Assembly (NCBI RefSeq): GCF_009906955.1
Contig: NZ_CP047656.1
Span: 3,533,001-3,597,000, forward strand
Reading direction: 5' to 3'
Source of the DNA: Paraglaciecola mesophila
GTDB taxonomy: Bacteria > Pseudomonadota > Gammaproteobacteria > Enterobacterales > Alteromonadaceae
DNA length: 64,000 bases
Within the stretch, counting starts at the first letter, position 1, and each line of letters opens with the position of its first letter. A model generated the notes under the pieces. It was given only the letters and a program-made list of their open reading frames with translations, searched no databases and was not told where the DNA came from. Made by a program: the position numbers and the translations under genes. Shown here piece by piece: positions 53,704 to 63,101 of the stretch.

Positions 53704-53730
53704 GGCGATGAGCTCTCAACGCTCATCGCC
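53704..53730. terminator. Perfect 10-bp stem-loop after the efflux operon
   Basis: GGCGATGAGC (53704-53713) pairs exactly with GCTCATCGCC (53721-53730) around TCTCAAC. It is 30 bases past the operon stop. There is no following T-run. Confidence 0.5.
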
Positions 53731-53775
53731 GCTTAACCGCGTAACAACTTCTGCTGCTTATATCTAACGTTGTCC

Positions 53776-53860
53776 GCTGATGGCTTTTTGTGGCTGACGG
53801 CTCTTTTTAGCTGACGGCTCTTTTTAGCTGACGGCTCTTTTTAGCGGATGGCTCTACCTA
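53776..53860. repeat. Five tandem 17-bp direct repeats
   Basis: Unit GCTGACGGCTCTTTTTA occurs three times without change at 53793-53809, 53810-53826 and 53827-53843. A degenerate copy stands on each side (53776-53792 and 53844-53860). Each unit includes TGACGGCTC followed by a T-run. Not a coding repeat, since 17 is not a multiple of three and stops occur in the frames. Confidence 0.85.
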
Positions 53861-54185
53861 ACTGAGTGCTCTTATGGCCGCGCGTTATAGTTAAAAAGTA
53901 CACAAGGCGCTGGCATTAATGTCGTGAAAAAGAGTGCCAATTTTCCTTACTAAGGGGAATTCGCTTACCGAACACATTTTATTAATCCTGCAGAATCCCT
54001 GGTTTGCAGCTGATTTAGTCGTCTTTCTGTCATAAAGCAGTGGATTGTGAAAGTTTTATAACAGTTTTGCGATGTAACATTTCTGTCTTTCAATTCATCT
54101 AGCCTTTCCTTCGAATTATTTAGTCGTTCAAACTGCTTAGTTTTGAATAAGCAATTCAACCTGCCGTTAATTTATGAGAATAAAG

Positions 54186-56117
54186 ATGAAAAATATATCG
54201 AAGATAACCCGTTCAATAGGTGTTGTATGTTTGATAGCAGGCCTAAGTGCCTGTGAGGATGACAAAATAGTTGAAGTGGAAGTGCCTGTCGAAGTCCCAG
54301 TCAGTGTCAACCCAGATCATAAGCTATTGAGTGATCCGTTCTTGCAAATGCCCTCTGAAGATTCGGTGAATGTTGTATGGTTTACCAATTTTGAAGGTGC
54401 CGAACATACCCTGACCTATGGTGATAAAACGACGTCAGAGGTCACTACCACTATGTTAACGCGTATGATGGAAGATGCGTCGTCCCAGCAATTTGGTCAA
54501 ACCTACGAGAGCGTGATCTATCGCCCCGTATACCGCCATGAGGCAACCGCTACAGAGCTAACTCAAGGCGAGCGCGTGGCATATTCTGTTGCCAGTAAAG
54601 ATAGCGACGGCTTCGAGTTTGCCAGTGAACAATTTACTTTGGCCCCTGAGCCAGCTAAAGACCAAGCGTTGATGATTTTACTTACCTCGGATTTACAGTC
54701 GAAAAAGAACGTTGTGGCGAACTATCAAAAAGTGGTTGAAACCGTTGGTACGCCTGACGCCGTGTTGTTTGCGGGTGACTTCGTTAATGTACCTGACCGC
54801 GCGTCAGAATGGTTTGATCAAGCAAAAGATAATGCGCCTGGTTTTTTTCCTGCGCTACAGGGGCACTATCAAAAATACCTACCTGGCTTTCCTTATAACG
54901 GTGGTGAGATCCTCCAGCATGCCCCCTTATTCGGTACCATAGGTAACCATGAGGTTATGGGGCGTTATGCACCAGACGATGAGAACTACAGCTTAAATGG
55001 TAGCTTTAATGATCCGCAACCTAAGTGGTACGCAGAGGTCGCTTACGAGCAAGTGAAAGCCGAGGTTAACCCAACTGATGATGAAGAAATCAAAGCACAG
55101 TGGATTGCTGATAATTCTAACAACCAGCAAAGCTTCTTAGATATCTTCTCGTTTCCTGATGATGGGCAAGGTGGTGAGGAATACTTTGCTACATCTTTTG
55201 GTGATGTGTTTATCATCTCTATGAACGTTTCCAGAATATGGCGTTCGTGGAGTGTGTCTGGTGCTAATAAGTCAAAGTTCGTCGAGGGCTTAAGTACGTT
55301 GCAAGACCCATCACAATGGGGATTCGGTGAGTTTTTGTTTGAACGTTTTGACAAGGACTCAGATCAATATGCATGGCTAGAAAGTGTGTTGCAAAGTGAT
55401 GACTTTAAGAATGCAAAATACAAAGTTGTCATGGCTCACCAAGGCGTGTTTGGCTTAGGGGATAATACCGTTCCTGTACTTTCACAACCCGTCATGCAAT
55501 TGGTTGAAACCGATAGCGAAGGCGTTGAAACGATCACCGAACTAACCTTTCCGCTAACAAACGAGACGTGGACTGACACAGTAGAGCCTTTACTTAGCAA
55601 TGTAAGTGAAGTGCGTTATCAATACCCATTGGCGCAAGACGTGTGGCTAAATGATATTGAGCCCCTGCTCCTTGAGAATGATGTTGACTTGGTACATATC
55701 GGTCATTCGCATCTGTGGAATCGCGCACAGGTTGAAGGCATGCACTATTTGGAAAGCTCTAACGTGGGAAATTCGTATGGGGCTTATTACGTGGATACGA
55801 CAGGCGCATACACCAATGATGTTCGTGCAAGTTATGCTGATTTCTGGGCCGATGTAAACTCAGATACACCACGTTGGTCCATCGAAAATTATCCGCCAAA
55901 TGGCGATCCGCAAGGGCGCACTATGAGCTTCCCAAGCGTATTTAGCCCGATGGATTACGAGAATGAAAATTACCCTAACTTGCCGTTTGTGACGAGCAAT
56001 ACACTATCGGTATTTTCCGTTATGGATACGGGTTCAGGAACGGTAAAAAGTTATGTATTTGATCCCTCAGATTTGGACTCTGAAGTGCAATTATTTGATG
56101 AGTTCTCTTTAGAGTAA
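54186..56117 (+). CDS. Calcineurin-like metallophosphoesterase lipoprotein
   Basis: About 643 residues from the second ATG at 54186; the ATG at 54174 has no ribosome-binding sequence. A signal peptide ends in the lipobox LSAC, followed by an acidic linker with repeated VEVPVEVPV. An Ig/fibronectin-like domain (about 45-155) precedes the phosphoesterase domain. Metal-ligand motifs in order: TSDLQ, GDFVN, GNHE, VMAHQG and GHSH. The first motif has Gln where the family has His (DxH). Purple-acid-phosphatase-like export to the periplasm or outer membrane suggests phosphate or nucleotide scavenging, but the substrate is unknown. It stands alone. Confidence 0.85.
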   Translation: MKNISKITRSIGVVCLIAGLSACEDDKIVEVEVPVEVPVSVNPDHKLLSDPFLQMPSEDSVNVVWFTNFEGAEHTLTYGDKTTSEVTTTMLTRMMEDASSQQFGQTYESVIYRPVYRHEATATELTQGERVAYSVASKDSDGFEFASEQFTLAPEPAKDQALMILLTSDLQSKKNVVANYQKVVETVGTPDAVLFAGDFVNVPDRASEWFDQAKDNAPGFFPALQGHYQKYLPGFPYNGGEILQHAPLFGTIGNHEVMGRYAPDDENYSLNGSFNDPQPKWYAEVAYEQVKAEVNPTDDEEIKAQWIADNSNNQQSFLDIFSFPDDGQGGEEYFATSFGDVFIISMNVSRIWRSWSVSGANKSKFVEGLSTLQDPSQWGFGEFLFERFDKDSDQYAWLESVLQSDDFKNAKYKVVMAHQGVFGLGDNTVPVLSQPVMQLVETDSEGVETITELTFPLTNETWTDTVEPLLSNVSEVRYQYPLAQDVWLNDIEPLLLENDVDLVHIGHSHLWNRAQVEGMHYLESSNVGNSYGAYYVDTTGAYTNDVRASYADFWADVNSDTPRWSIENYPPNGDPQGRTMSFPSVFSPMDYENENYPNLPFVTSNTLSVFSVMDTGSGTVKSYVFDPSDLDSEVQLFDEFSLE

Positions 56118-56591
56118 TACTTAGCTAAATCGTCACGGATGCAAAAGGTAAGGTGACGCTATAAATTTATTTAGCTGGCAGTAGCACCGAATACCAAGCC
56201 GCTTCAATAAGTGCTCACTTATTCACGTGGAATGGCATAACAGGGCGCTACTGCTTTTTTTATCAATAAATCACGTTAAATCTTTATTGAGTGGTTAATT
56301 ATTTATTGAGATTAATATAAAACGCATTAGTGGCAATGGTACGACAAGCTTGGTAATCGCATTGAGTGATAGACATTTAATGCAGAATTACTAATATACA
56401 AGATGAAGAGCTAGGATGCTGTGTCTCGTATACCCCGTGTATTGATTCTTTTCTTTCTTAAAAACGAAAACAACGACGATATAAACTGGCCAAGTAAAGT
56501 TAAGTAAGGTTATTCACTGTGCTTTCAATGTGTCAGCTATTTATCATTTGATTTCAAATGGGTTAGATTGGCAATTGGTAATAGAGTGCAT
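56118..56591. other. Intergenic region with a short ATACCA hairpin
   Basis: About 470 bases with no convincing gene. It contains the 48-bp hairpin at 56191-56238. The rest is AT-rich (for example around 56260-56340) and shows no operator, riboswitch or terminator that I can defend. The start of the following TPR gene is uncertain: TTG 56568 is also possible. Confidence 0.5.
56191..56238. repeat. 48-bp deletion derivative of the ATACCA repeat
   Basis: Left part ATACCAAGCCGCTTCAATAA and right part TTATTCACGTGGAATGGCAT are the two ends of the 26589-26855 element placed almost back to back, joined through GTGCTCAC. The result is a nearly perfect hairpin. The internal 220 bases of the longer element are missing. 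Confidence 0.7.
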
Positions 56592-59500
56592 ATGAACGGA
56601 AAACATAATAGTCACTTTGCGTCTTTTTTTGCGTCATCACGGCCAGTTAATAAGCGGTTGCGATACGCTCCTCAAAAATTAAACATTAGATTTATAATCC
56701 CCATTTTTATGGCATATGCGCTAAGCGTATTCCCTGCATACAGCCAAGAGGCTAGCGCGAACAGCGCTATTAGCTTGAGCGAGTCTGGCGCCTCATGGTA
56801 TGCCAAAGGCGAATACAACAAAGCGATAGAGTATTTTCAACAAGCTCTCGAAGAAGATATGCAAAACTTCGGTGAGGAACATCCAAATGTGGCTACCACC
56901 CACAATAATTTAGCCTTGGCTTGGAAAGCGAAAGGCCAATACAATAAAGCGATTGCATATTACGAGCGAGCGCTTGCCAGTAGCCTAAAGCACTATGGTG
57001 AAGGGCATCAAGAAATTGCGTTAATTCGCAGTAACTTAGGGTTGGTATGGCATGCGAAAGGCCAATACGATAAAGCGATTCAATATTTTGAATTGGCACT
57101 TGCTACTAGCAAAGACAACCTTGCTGAAGATCATGGATTTGTTGCTACCTTACGCAGTAACATAGGGCTGGTTTTTCAAGCAAAAGGCGATTACGACAAA
57201 GCCATTCAATATTATACCTTAGCCCTTGAAGATGGCATTGAGTCCTATGGAGAGGATCATCCTTCGGTGGCAATTCGGCGCAGTAATTTGGGTAGCGCCT
57301 GGGAAGCAAAAGGCCATTATGAAAAAGCGATCGCGTACTATGAGTTAGCCTTAGCTAGCGGCATACGTCAGTTAGGAGAAAACCACCCCACTGTCGCCAC
57401 CAGACGCAATAAACTTGGTAATGTATGGCAAACTCAGGGCCAGTATGGCAAAGCCATCGAGTATTATTCTTTGGCACTATCGAGCAGCCTAAACTCAGTG
57501 GGTAAAAATCACCCCTTTGTCGCGGTTATGCTTAATAGCTTGGGTAGTGCGTGGCAAGCTAAAGGCGAATATGACAAAGCGATTGAGCAGTACAACAAAG
57601 CGTTAGAGATTAATATTTCGACTTTTGGTGATAGCCATCCCGATGTAGCGAACACGCGTCGCTTATTAGGCAACGCTTGGCAGAGTAAAGGCCAGTATGC
57701 AAAGTCTTTTGATTATTACGAGCAAGCGCTTACCAGCGACATTAACACCTTTGATCAAGGTCACCCTAACATTGCCGCTACCCGTCAGCGACTCGGTAGT
57801 TTGTTGCAGGTAAAAGGCCAATACGATGACGCCATTGCGTTATATGAGCAGGCGCTCAATAGTAGTTTATCCACTTTTGGAGAAAATCATCCTGATGTAG
57901 CCAGTATCCGCCGACTCCTTGGTAGTGCATGGCAAGAAAAAGGGCGCTATAACAAAGCCCTTGCATACTATCAACAAGCCCTTGCCAGTGAGACAGAAAT
58001 CTTTGGTGAAGCGCATCCTAATATTGCTGTTACTGAAATGCTATTAGGTAGCCTGTGGGAAGTAAAAGGCCAGTATGACAAGGCCATTGGTTATTATGAT
58101 AAGGCGCTGACGAGTCAACTTTTAAAATTTGGCGACGCTCATCCTAAAGTCGCTCACGCGCGAAGACAACTTGGTCGGGCCTGGCAGGAAAAAGGTCAAT
58201 ATGATAAAGCCTTGAAGTATTATGAACAGGCATTAAGCAGTGACATAAAAACATACACCAACCAGCACCCTGATGTGGCGATAACCCAGCGTCTACTTGG
58301 TAGCTTATGGCAGGCAAAAGGTCTGTACGACAAAGCAATCGAGTTTTATCAGTCGGCATTGGATAATAGCCTACGGACATTTAACGACAGCCATCCTGAG
58401 GTTGCCAATACACGCAGGCGTTTGGGCAGTGTTTGGCAAGAGATAGGCGAGTATGAAAAAGCGTTAGCTTTTTATCAGCAAGCGTTAGAGAGCGACCTTA
58501 AAACCTTCTCTGAACATCATCCCGATATCGCGATAACGCATCGATTACTCGGCAGTTTATGGCAAATGCAAGGGCAGTACGCGAAAGCTATCGAGTATTA
58601 TTCTTTGTCATTGAACGAAGGTTTGGCGACATTTGGTGAAGATCATCCAGAAATTACCAAAACGCGCAATCATTTGGGCAGCGCATGGCAAGCACAAGGC
58701 CGCTACGAAGAAGCGAATGAATATTATCAACTGGCGTTACAAGGCGCTCAGCATTCTTTTGGCGAGCAACATCCTGTTATCGCTTCTACGCAAAGTCATA
58801 TCGGCAGTCTGTGGTTGGCAAAAGGCCAATACGAAAAAGCCCAGTTATTTTATCAACAGGCTCTTAGCAGTAACCTGTTGACCTTAGGTGATGCGCATCC
58901 TGACGTAGCTGAAATACGCAGTAGTCTAGGGCGAATTTTCAAGGGCAAGGGCCAGTACAAGAAAGCCATTGAATATTACGAGTTGGCGCTAGACAGTGGG
59001 ATCAGCACGTTCGGTGAAGATCACCCGTCGGTGGCTATCCGGCGCAGCAATTTAGCCAGCTTATGGTCTGCCCAAGGGCAGTATGACAAGGCAATTGAAT
59101 ATTACCAGTTAGCGCTAGCGAGTGGCATAAAAATGTTTGGGAAAGACCACCCCGCTGTTGCTATCAGGCAGAGTAATCTGGGCAGTGCTTGGGAGTCACT
59201 TGGGGATTACGACAAAGCGATTACTTATTATGAATTGGCGCTTGAAGGGGGGATTAAACACTTTGGCCAAGACCATCCAGCGGTGGCCAAAAGGCGCAGT
59301 AACTTAGGTAGTGTATTCAAGATGTTAGGTGAGTACGATAAGGCAATAGCAAACTACGAATTAGCCCTTGAAAGTGGAATTCGCTTGTTTGGTAACGAGC
59401 ACCCCTCAGTGGCGCTGCGGCAAAATAACTTGGGCAGTTCGTGGCAGGCCAAAGGGGATTATAATCAAGCGATTGAGTACTATGAACAGGCATTGTCTAC

Positions 59501-59840
59501 TTACGTAGCAACGTTTGGCGAAAACCACCCTAACGTCGCCGCCACTCGTAGTAACCTCGGTAGTGCTTGGCATGCTAAAGGCAATTTCAATAAAGCGATT
59601 AACTACTATGAATTAGCTTTAGAAAGTGGGCGCAATTATTTTGGTGAAGCGCATCCTTCCGTCGCCACTACGCAAGCGAATTTAGGCAGTGCATGGCAGG
59701 CCAAGGGGCAGTATAAAAAAGCACTTAAATATTATGAATCGGCGTTGACCGTCGGTATTACTATTTTTGGCGATGATCACCCTTTTGTGGTGACTACGCG
59801 TCATAATATCAACAACGCAAGAGAAGCTCGCTGGCAATGA
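56592..59840 (+). CDS. Secreted protein of 24 tandem 42-residue TPR repeats
   Basis: About 1082 residues from the ATG at 56592. A signal-like hydrophobic segment (IIPIFMAYALSVFPAYS) near residue 45 is followed at once by repeats that fill the rest of the protein except nine residues at the end. I count 24 units, each exactly 42 residues, of the type GSAWQAKGQYDKAIEYYELAL...FGEDHPSVA..R.NL (consensus written in pieces). This is the TPR_12/kinesin-light-chain-like subtype, a superhelical protein-binding scaffold. No CHAT, kinase or other effector domain is attached or adjacent, so it is probably a periplasmic or surface scaffold. A perfect stem-loop follows the stop codon. Confidence 0.88.
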   Translation: MNGKHNSHFASFFASSRPVNKRLRYAPQKLNIRFIIPIFMAYALSVFPAYSQEASANSAISLSESGASWYAKGEYNKAIEYFQQALEEDMQNFGEEHPNVATTHNNLALAWKAKGQYNKAIAYYERALASSLKHYGEGHQEIALIRSNLGLVWHAKGQYDKAIQYFELALATSKDNLAEDHGFVATLRSNIGLVFQAKGDYDKAIQYYTLALEDGIESYGEDHPSVAIRRSNLGSAWEAKGHYEKAIAYYELALASGIRQLGENHPTVATRRNKLGNVWQTQGQYGKAIEYYSLALSSSLNSVGKNHPFVAVMLNSLGSAWQAKGEYDKAIEQYNKALEINISTFGDSHPDVANTRRLLGNAWQSKGQYAKSFDYYEQALTSDINTFDQGHPNIAATRQRLGSLLQVKGQYDDAIALYEQALNSSLSTFGENHPDVASIRRLLGSAWQEKGRYNKALAYYQQALASETEIFGEAHPNIAVTEMLLGSLWEVKGQYDKAIGYYDKALTSQLLKFGDAHPKVAHARRQLGRAWQEKGQYDKALKYYEQALSSDIKTYTNQHPDVAITQRLLGSLWQAKGLYDKAIEFYQSALDNSLRTFNDSHPEVANTRRRLGSVWQEIGEYEKALAFYQQALESDLKTFSEHHPDIAITHRLLGSLWQMQGQYAKAIEYYSLSLNEGLATFGEDHPEITKTRNHLGSAWQAQGRYEEANEYYQLALQGAQHSFGEQHPVIASTQSHIGSLWLAKGQYEKAQLFYQQALSSNLLTLGDAHPDVAEIRSSLGRIFKGKGQYKKAIEYYELALDSGISTFGEDHPSVAIRRSNLASLWSAQGQYDKAIEYYQLALASGIKMFGKDHPAVAIRQSNLGSAWESLGDYDKAITYYELALEGGIKHFGQDHPAVAKRRSNLGSVFKMLGEYDKAIANYELALESGIRLFGNEHPSVALRQNNLGSSWQAKGDYNQAIEYYEQALSTYVATFGENHPNVAATRSNLGSAWHAKGNFNKAINYYELALESGRNYFGEAHPSVATTQANLGSAWQAKGQYKKALKYYESALTVGITIFGDDHPFVVTTRHNINNAREARWQ

Positions 59841-59868
59841 ACATTAACCGGCACGGGCCGGTTAATGT
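59841..59868. terminator. Perfect 11-bp stem-loop between convergent genes
   Basis: ACATTAACCGG (59841-59851) pairs exactly with CCGGTTAATGT (59858-59868) around CACGGG. It begins one base after the TPR stop and faces the end of the convergent receptor gene. No T-run on either side. Confidence 0.55.
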
Positions 59869-59910
59869 CAGCAAAAGAACAGTTGCTGTTTACAAGTCAA
59901 AACCCCTTGT

Positions 59911-62553
59911 TTAAAAGCGTTTTCGCACCGTAATGCCAAATGTGGCTGGGTCTGACACGTAAGCGTTCATTTTTCCTTCTTGTAATGGCGTATTAAAGTT
60001 AACGTGATTGATATATTCTTCATCCAAGACATTGCGCCCCCAGAAAATTACATCCATATCGTAACTCGCAAAGTTCATGAAAAAGCGTAGGTTTAGCAGA
60101 TTGTAGTGATCTTGCACGGCATAAGGGTCGTTGCTCGCATCTAGTACGATATCCCCTGTGTAGGAGTACTCAGCAACTAAATACGCATCTACGTTATCGC
60201 TGATAGTGAAATCTTTTTTAACTTTGAGCATGGCAAAATCTTCTGGCTCACCCGCAGGCCGGCCTCCTGAACGGTCACAATATGGATTGGGTGCATCAGG
60301 GTCTGTACTTTGCTGTCCGGGGTCGTTTATACCTGTGTGCCACGTGAAGGCAATCCAGCAGTTACCGCGCATGAAGTTATCGTACTCGGCATTGACTCTG
60401 GCATACACAAAGTCGACTTCAAGTGTCTCAGTAGGTAGCCATTTTAACTCTAATTCTAGACCAGAGGTTTGGTAATCGCCGGCATTTTGTAGATTAAAGC
60501 CAGTGCCAATAAACGTGTTTTCTTGTATGTCATCTACTTGGGTAGAGTGGGCAGCGATATTGATCCGTAAATCCTGCGCGGGGAAATCTTTCTTCAAACC
60601 TATCTCAACCGCTTTAGACTTTTCAGCTCCAAAAACAGGATCGAAACCATCAGCTATTCTATCGGTATTTGTACCGCCGGATTTATACCCTGTACCGTAT
60701 GATGCATAAAATAGTGTGTGTCTATCCGGTGTGTAACTGAGCTTAATTGTCCCCGTGACTTGATCATCATCTAGATCGTCTGAAATATTCGAACGCGCTG
60801 CGGTAATTGCCCCAAGGGGATTAAAGCCCCACCCTACCTGTTGAAAGGGGGCGAGGGCGGCAAGAGCTGTTTGTCCGCTTGCACTTGTGATATCAATCGT
60901 GTTTGCTTGAATCCCCGCCAGTACGTTGCCAGCTAGGCCAGAGCCGTAAAGCAGTGTGCCTGGTACCAGCGATGCTGGGTTGGTAGGGTCACCTACTGAG
61001 GTAAAAAATGTTGGAAACTCTGCTGAGTTTGGCAAGCTTTCAGTAAATACAGTAGACAAGTCTTTGCTCTCACCCGTGTAGCGCAGGCCTGCGGTTAAGA
61101 TGACTTTTTGGGTAAGCTGATAATCTACTTGGCCAAAAATCGCATAACTTTCGTGCTCTTGCTTGGCGTAATGGTCAAAGCTTGATGACGCGGGAGCAGG
61201 GGCTGCCGATGGCGCGACCAGACCGTTGGACGCAACACTTAGTGCATCAATGCCCGCGAGCAAGTCATCAAATGCGCCTTGGCCAAAGCCCAGTAAGTAA
61301 AAGTCATTAAATTGCTCACCTGTGTACAGGCTATAATCGAGATCTAAATCTTGTCTAAAGTAATAAGCGCCTAAAATTGCCGACATTTTATCACCGCTAT
61401 AATCCAGTCGAATTTCTTGCGAAAAGGACTGTTGCTCAGCGTCGTTTTGGGTGCCAAACAAGTGTGCGTCAGTAAAGTCACTGTCAATATTGTCGAACGA
61501 ATCAAAGCGCCGATACGCGGAAATGGAAACGAAAGAGACCTGATCATCGATATCCCAATTTAACTCGGCTGAAATACCACTGTCTTCAACCTTTGACTCA
61601 GGCAAAAATGACAGGGCAACTTTATTGGCAAAAAAGTCACTATCGTCAAATATCGTTGCGTTAAAGGGGGATTGAGACAGCAGGCTATCGGTACCAAATT
61701 TACCTGCTATATCATTGGCTTGTGCGTTACTTATTTGCGTTGGGGCCGCGCAACAAATTTCGTCAATTTCTGAGTAATCAGCAATGATACGAAGTGAAAT
61801 ATGATCGCTGGGGGTATACAAGGCTTGCAGGCGAGCTCCCCAGCGGTCTCTGTCATTTAATACATCACTGGCGTTGTTCACGTCACTTACGAAACCATCG
61901 CGCTGACTACCAAAGCCCGTTGCGCGAAATGCCAACACGTCGTCGATTGCTGAGAACGATGTCGCAGCCGAATAGTTAACTAAGCCATAATTACCAATTG
62001 TGCCTTCGATGAAGTCATTTGAATTTTGATGACTGGGAGCAACAGTACGAATGAGTATTGCACCCGAAGGTGTGTTTTTGCCAAATAAGGTACCTTGAGG
62101 GCCACGCAGTACCTCTATGGCTTCTATATCAACCAAGTTGTTGACCATGGCGCTTTGGCGAGCGCGATAAATGCCATCAACATACAAGCCTACGGATGGA
62201 TCTAACCCGAAGTTTTGTGATGACGTACCAATTCCCCGAATCGAAAAGCTGGTATTAGTCACATTCTGGGTTTGAAAAGCAGATGAGGCTGGCACCAGCC
62301 CAGCAACATCAAAAATATCTTTGAGTACGGCTTGCTCTAGTTGCTTACCAGAAAAGGCACTGACAGAAACAGGCACCGTCTGCATACTTTGTTTGCGCTT
62401 TTGCGCTTCAACCGTGATGGTTTCTAAACGCAGGGTTTCAACTTCTTCTTCTATTTCTTGTGCGCTGACAATAGGGATGGGAAAACCTAAGGTGAGTGAA
62501 ATACAAACAGCGATCGGGGTTTTGTTAAATCTAGATGAGGCGGATGTGTCCAT
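59911..62553 (-). CDS. TonB-dependent receptor
   Basis: 880 residues. Signal peptide ending PIVSAQ; TonB box LETITVEAQKR; plug with VSAFSGKQLEQAV, FSIRGIGTSSQNFGLDPSVG and VLRGPQGTLFGKNTPSGAI; barrel ending in TVRKRF. The plug type (VPVSVSAFSG, QNFGLDPSVGLYVDGIYRAR) is common in receptors for sterols, vitamins, glycosides or unknown organic solutes rather than classical siderophores. It is a single-gene unit, convergent with the TPR gene. Substrate cannot be told. Confidence 0.92.
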   Translation of the reverse strand: MDTSASSRFNKTPIAVCISLTLGFPIPIVSAQEIEEEVETLRLETITVEAQKRKQSMQTVPVSVSAFSGKQLEQAVLKDIFDVAGLVPASSAFQTQNVTNTSFSIRGIGTSSQNFGLDPSVGLYVDGIYRARQSAMVNNLVDIEAIEVLRGPQGTLFGKNTPSGAILIRTVAPSHQNSNDFIEGTIGNYGLVNYSAATSFSAIDDVLAFRATGFGSQRDGFVSDVNNASDVLNDRDRWGARLQALYTPSDHISLRIIADYSEIDEICCAAPTQISNAQANDIAGKFGTDSLLSQSPFNATIFDDSDFFANKVALSFLPESKVEDSGISAELNWDIDDQVSFVSISAYRRFDSFDNIDSDFTDAHLFGTQNDAEQQSFSQEIRLDYSGDKMSAILGAYYFRQDLDLDYSLYTGEQFNDFYLLGFGQGAFDDLLAGIDALSVASNGLVAPSAAPAPASSSFDHYAKQEHESYAIFGQVDYQLTQKVILTAGLRYTGESKDLSTVFTESLPNSAEFPTFFTSVGDPTNPASLVPGTLLYGSGLAGNVLAGIQANTIDITSASGQTALAALAPFQQVGWGFNPLGAITAARSNISDDLDDDQVTGTIKLSYTPDRHTLFYASYGTGYKSGGTNTDRIADGFDPVFGAEKSKAVEIGLKKDFPAQDLRINIAAHSTQVDDIQENTFIGTGFNLQNAGDYQTSGLELELKWLPTETLEVDFVYARVNAEYDNFMRGNCWIAFTWHTGINDPGQQSTDPDAPNPYCDRSGGRPAGEPEDFAMLKVKKDFTISDNVDAYLVAEYSYTGDIVLDASNDPYAVQDHYNLLNLRFFMNFASYDMDVIFWGRNVLDEEYINHVNFNTPLQEGKMNAYVSDPATFGITVRKRF

Positions 62554-63101
62554 GTGTGCGTGTCCTTTTTTAGGGCGTTTTTATCCATGTCCGTTAGGGT
62601 TATCCGGTTAACATGTGCACAACTAGAGAAATGTTGACCAGTATTTGCTTTTTATCGTATTTTAGTCCTCGCTTTAAAATCATGAGGATAGAGCAACTAT
62701 AGCCGTCGAAAAATAGCTGCGCCAATGGTTTTTAACAGGAATTTCGGCATTCATTTGAAACGAACTAAGTACTAGAGAATATAACTTACCTTGGTGCCAA
62801 GGTAGTGCTACCTCTTTTGACACGAGTGTGATTATGCACGGTTTGTTTCGAACCATTGAAGTGTGCTTTGTTTCGACAAAGTCGGTTTAGGCTGTGCCAA
62901 GGGCGTAGATTAAACCTGTATAATATGCCCATGGGGAAGATAGTTTTCGTATAAATAGTGTAAGATATGTGCACTATAGCAAGCTGTTGTTATTCTGCAG
63001 TTTTTCGAGTGGAACCAGTATTGGTGAGACAATACGTTTTTTTCTTTTACTGAGATGATTGCAGAGCAATATCTTGAAACCAATAATAAAGTTACCGACT
63101 T
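62554..63101. other. Intergenic region before the glycosyltransferase-like gene
   Basis: 548 bases. It contains a near-perfect 18-bp palindrome, TACCTTGG-TG-CCAAGGTA at 62787-62804, and a small hairpin CTTTGT-TTCG-ACAAAG at 62866-62881. A 62-codon frame on the minus strand (62786-62974) has no ribosome-binding sequence and does not look coding. I see no terminator for the receptor gene's upstream side. Confidence 0.45.

Larger units (their letters stand above)
53675..54185. other. Intergenic region with hairpin and 17-bp tandem repeats
   Basis: 511 bases with no convincing gene. It holds the perfect 10-bp hairpin at 53704-53730 and five 17-base direct repeats at 53776-53860; the remaining 320 bases are AT-rich and presumably contain the promoter of the phosphoesterase gene, but I cannot place it. 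Confidence 0.6.

Noticed and set aside
56800..59830. 126-base periodicity that might suggest a CRISPR array or non-coding satellite
   Set aside because: Period is a multiple of three, the frame is open throughout and the units translate to diverged but exact 42-residue TPR repeats.
62786..62974. 62-codon minus-strand frame in the gap before the glycosyltransferase-like gene
   Set aside because: No ribosome-binding sequence, unusual composition rich in His, Arg and Asn, and it runs through the 18-bp palindrome.
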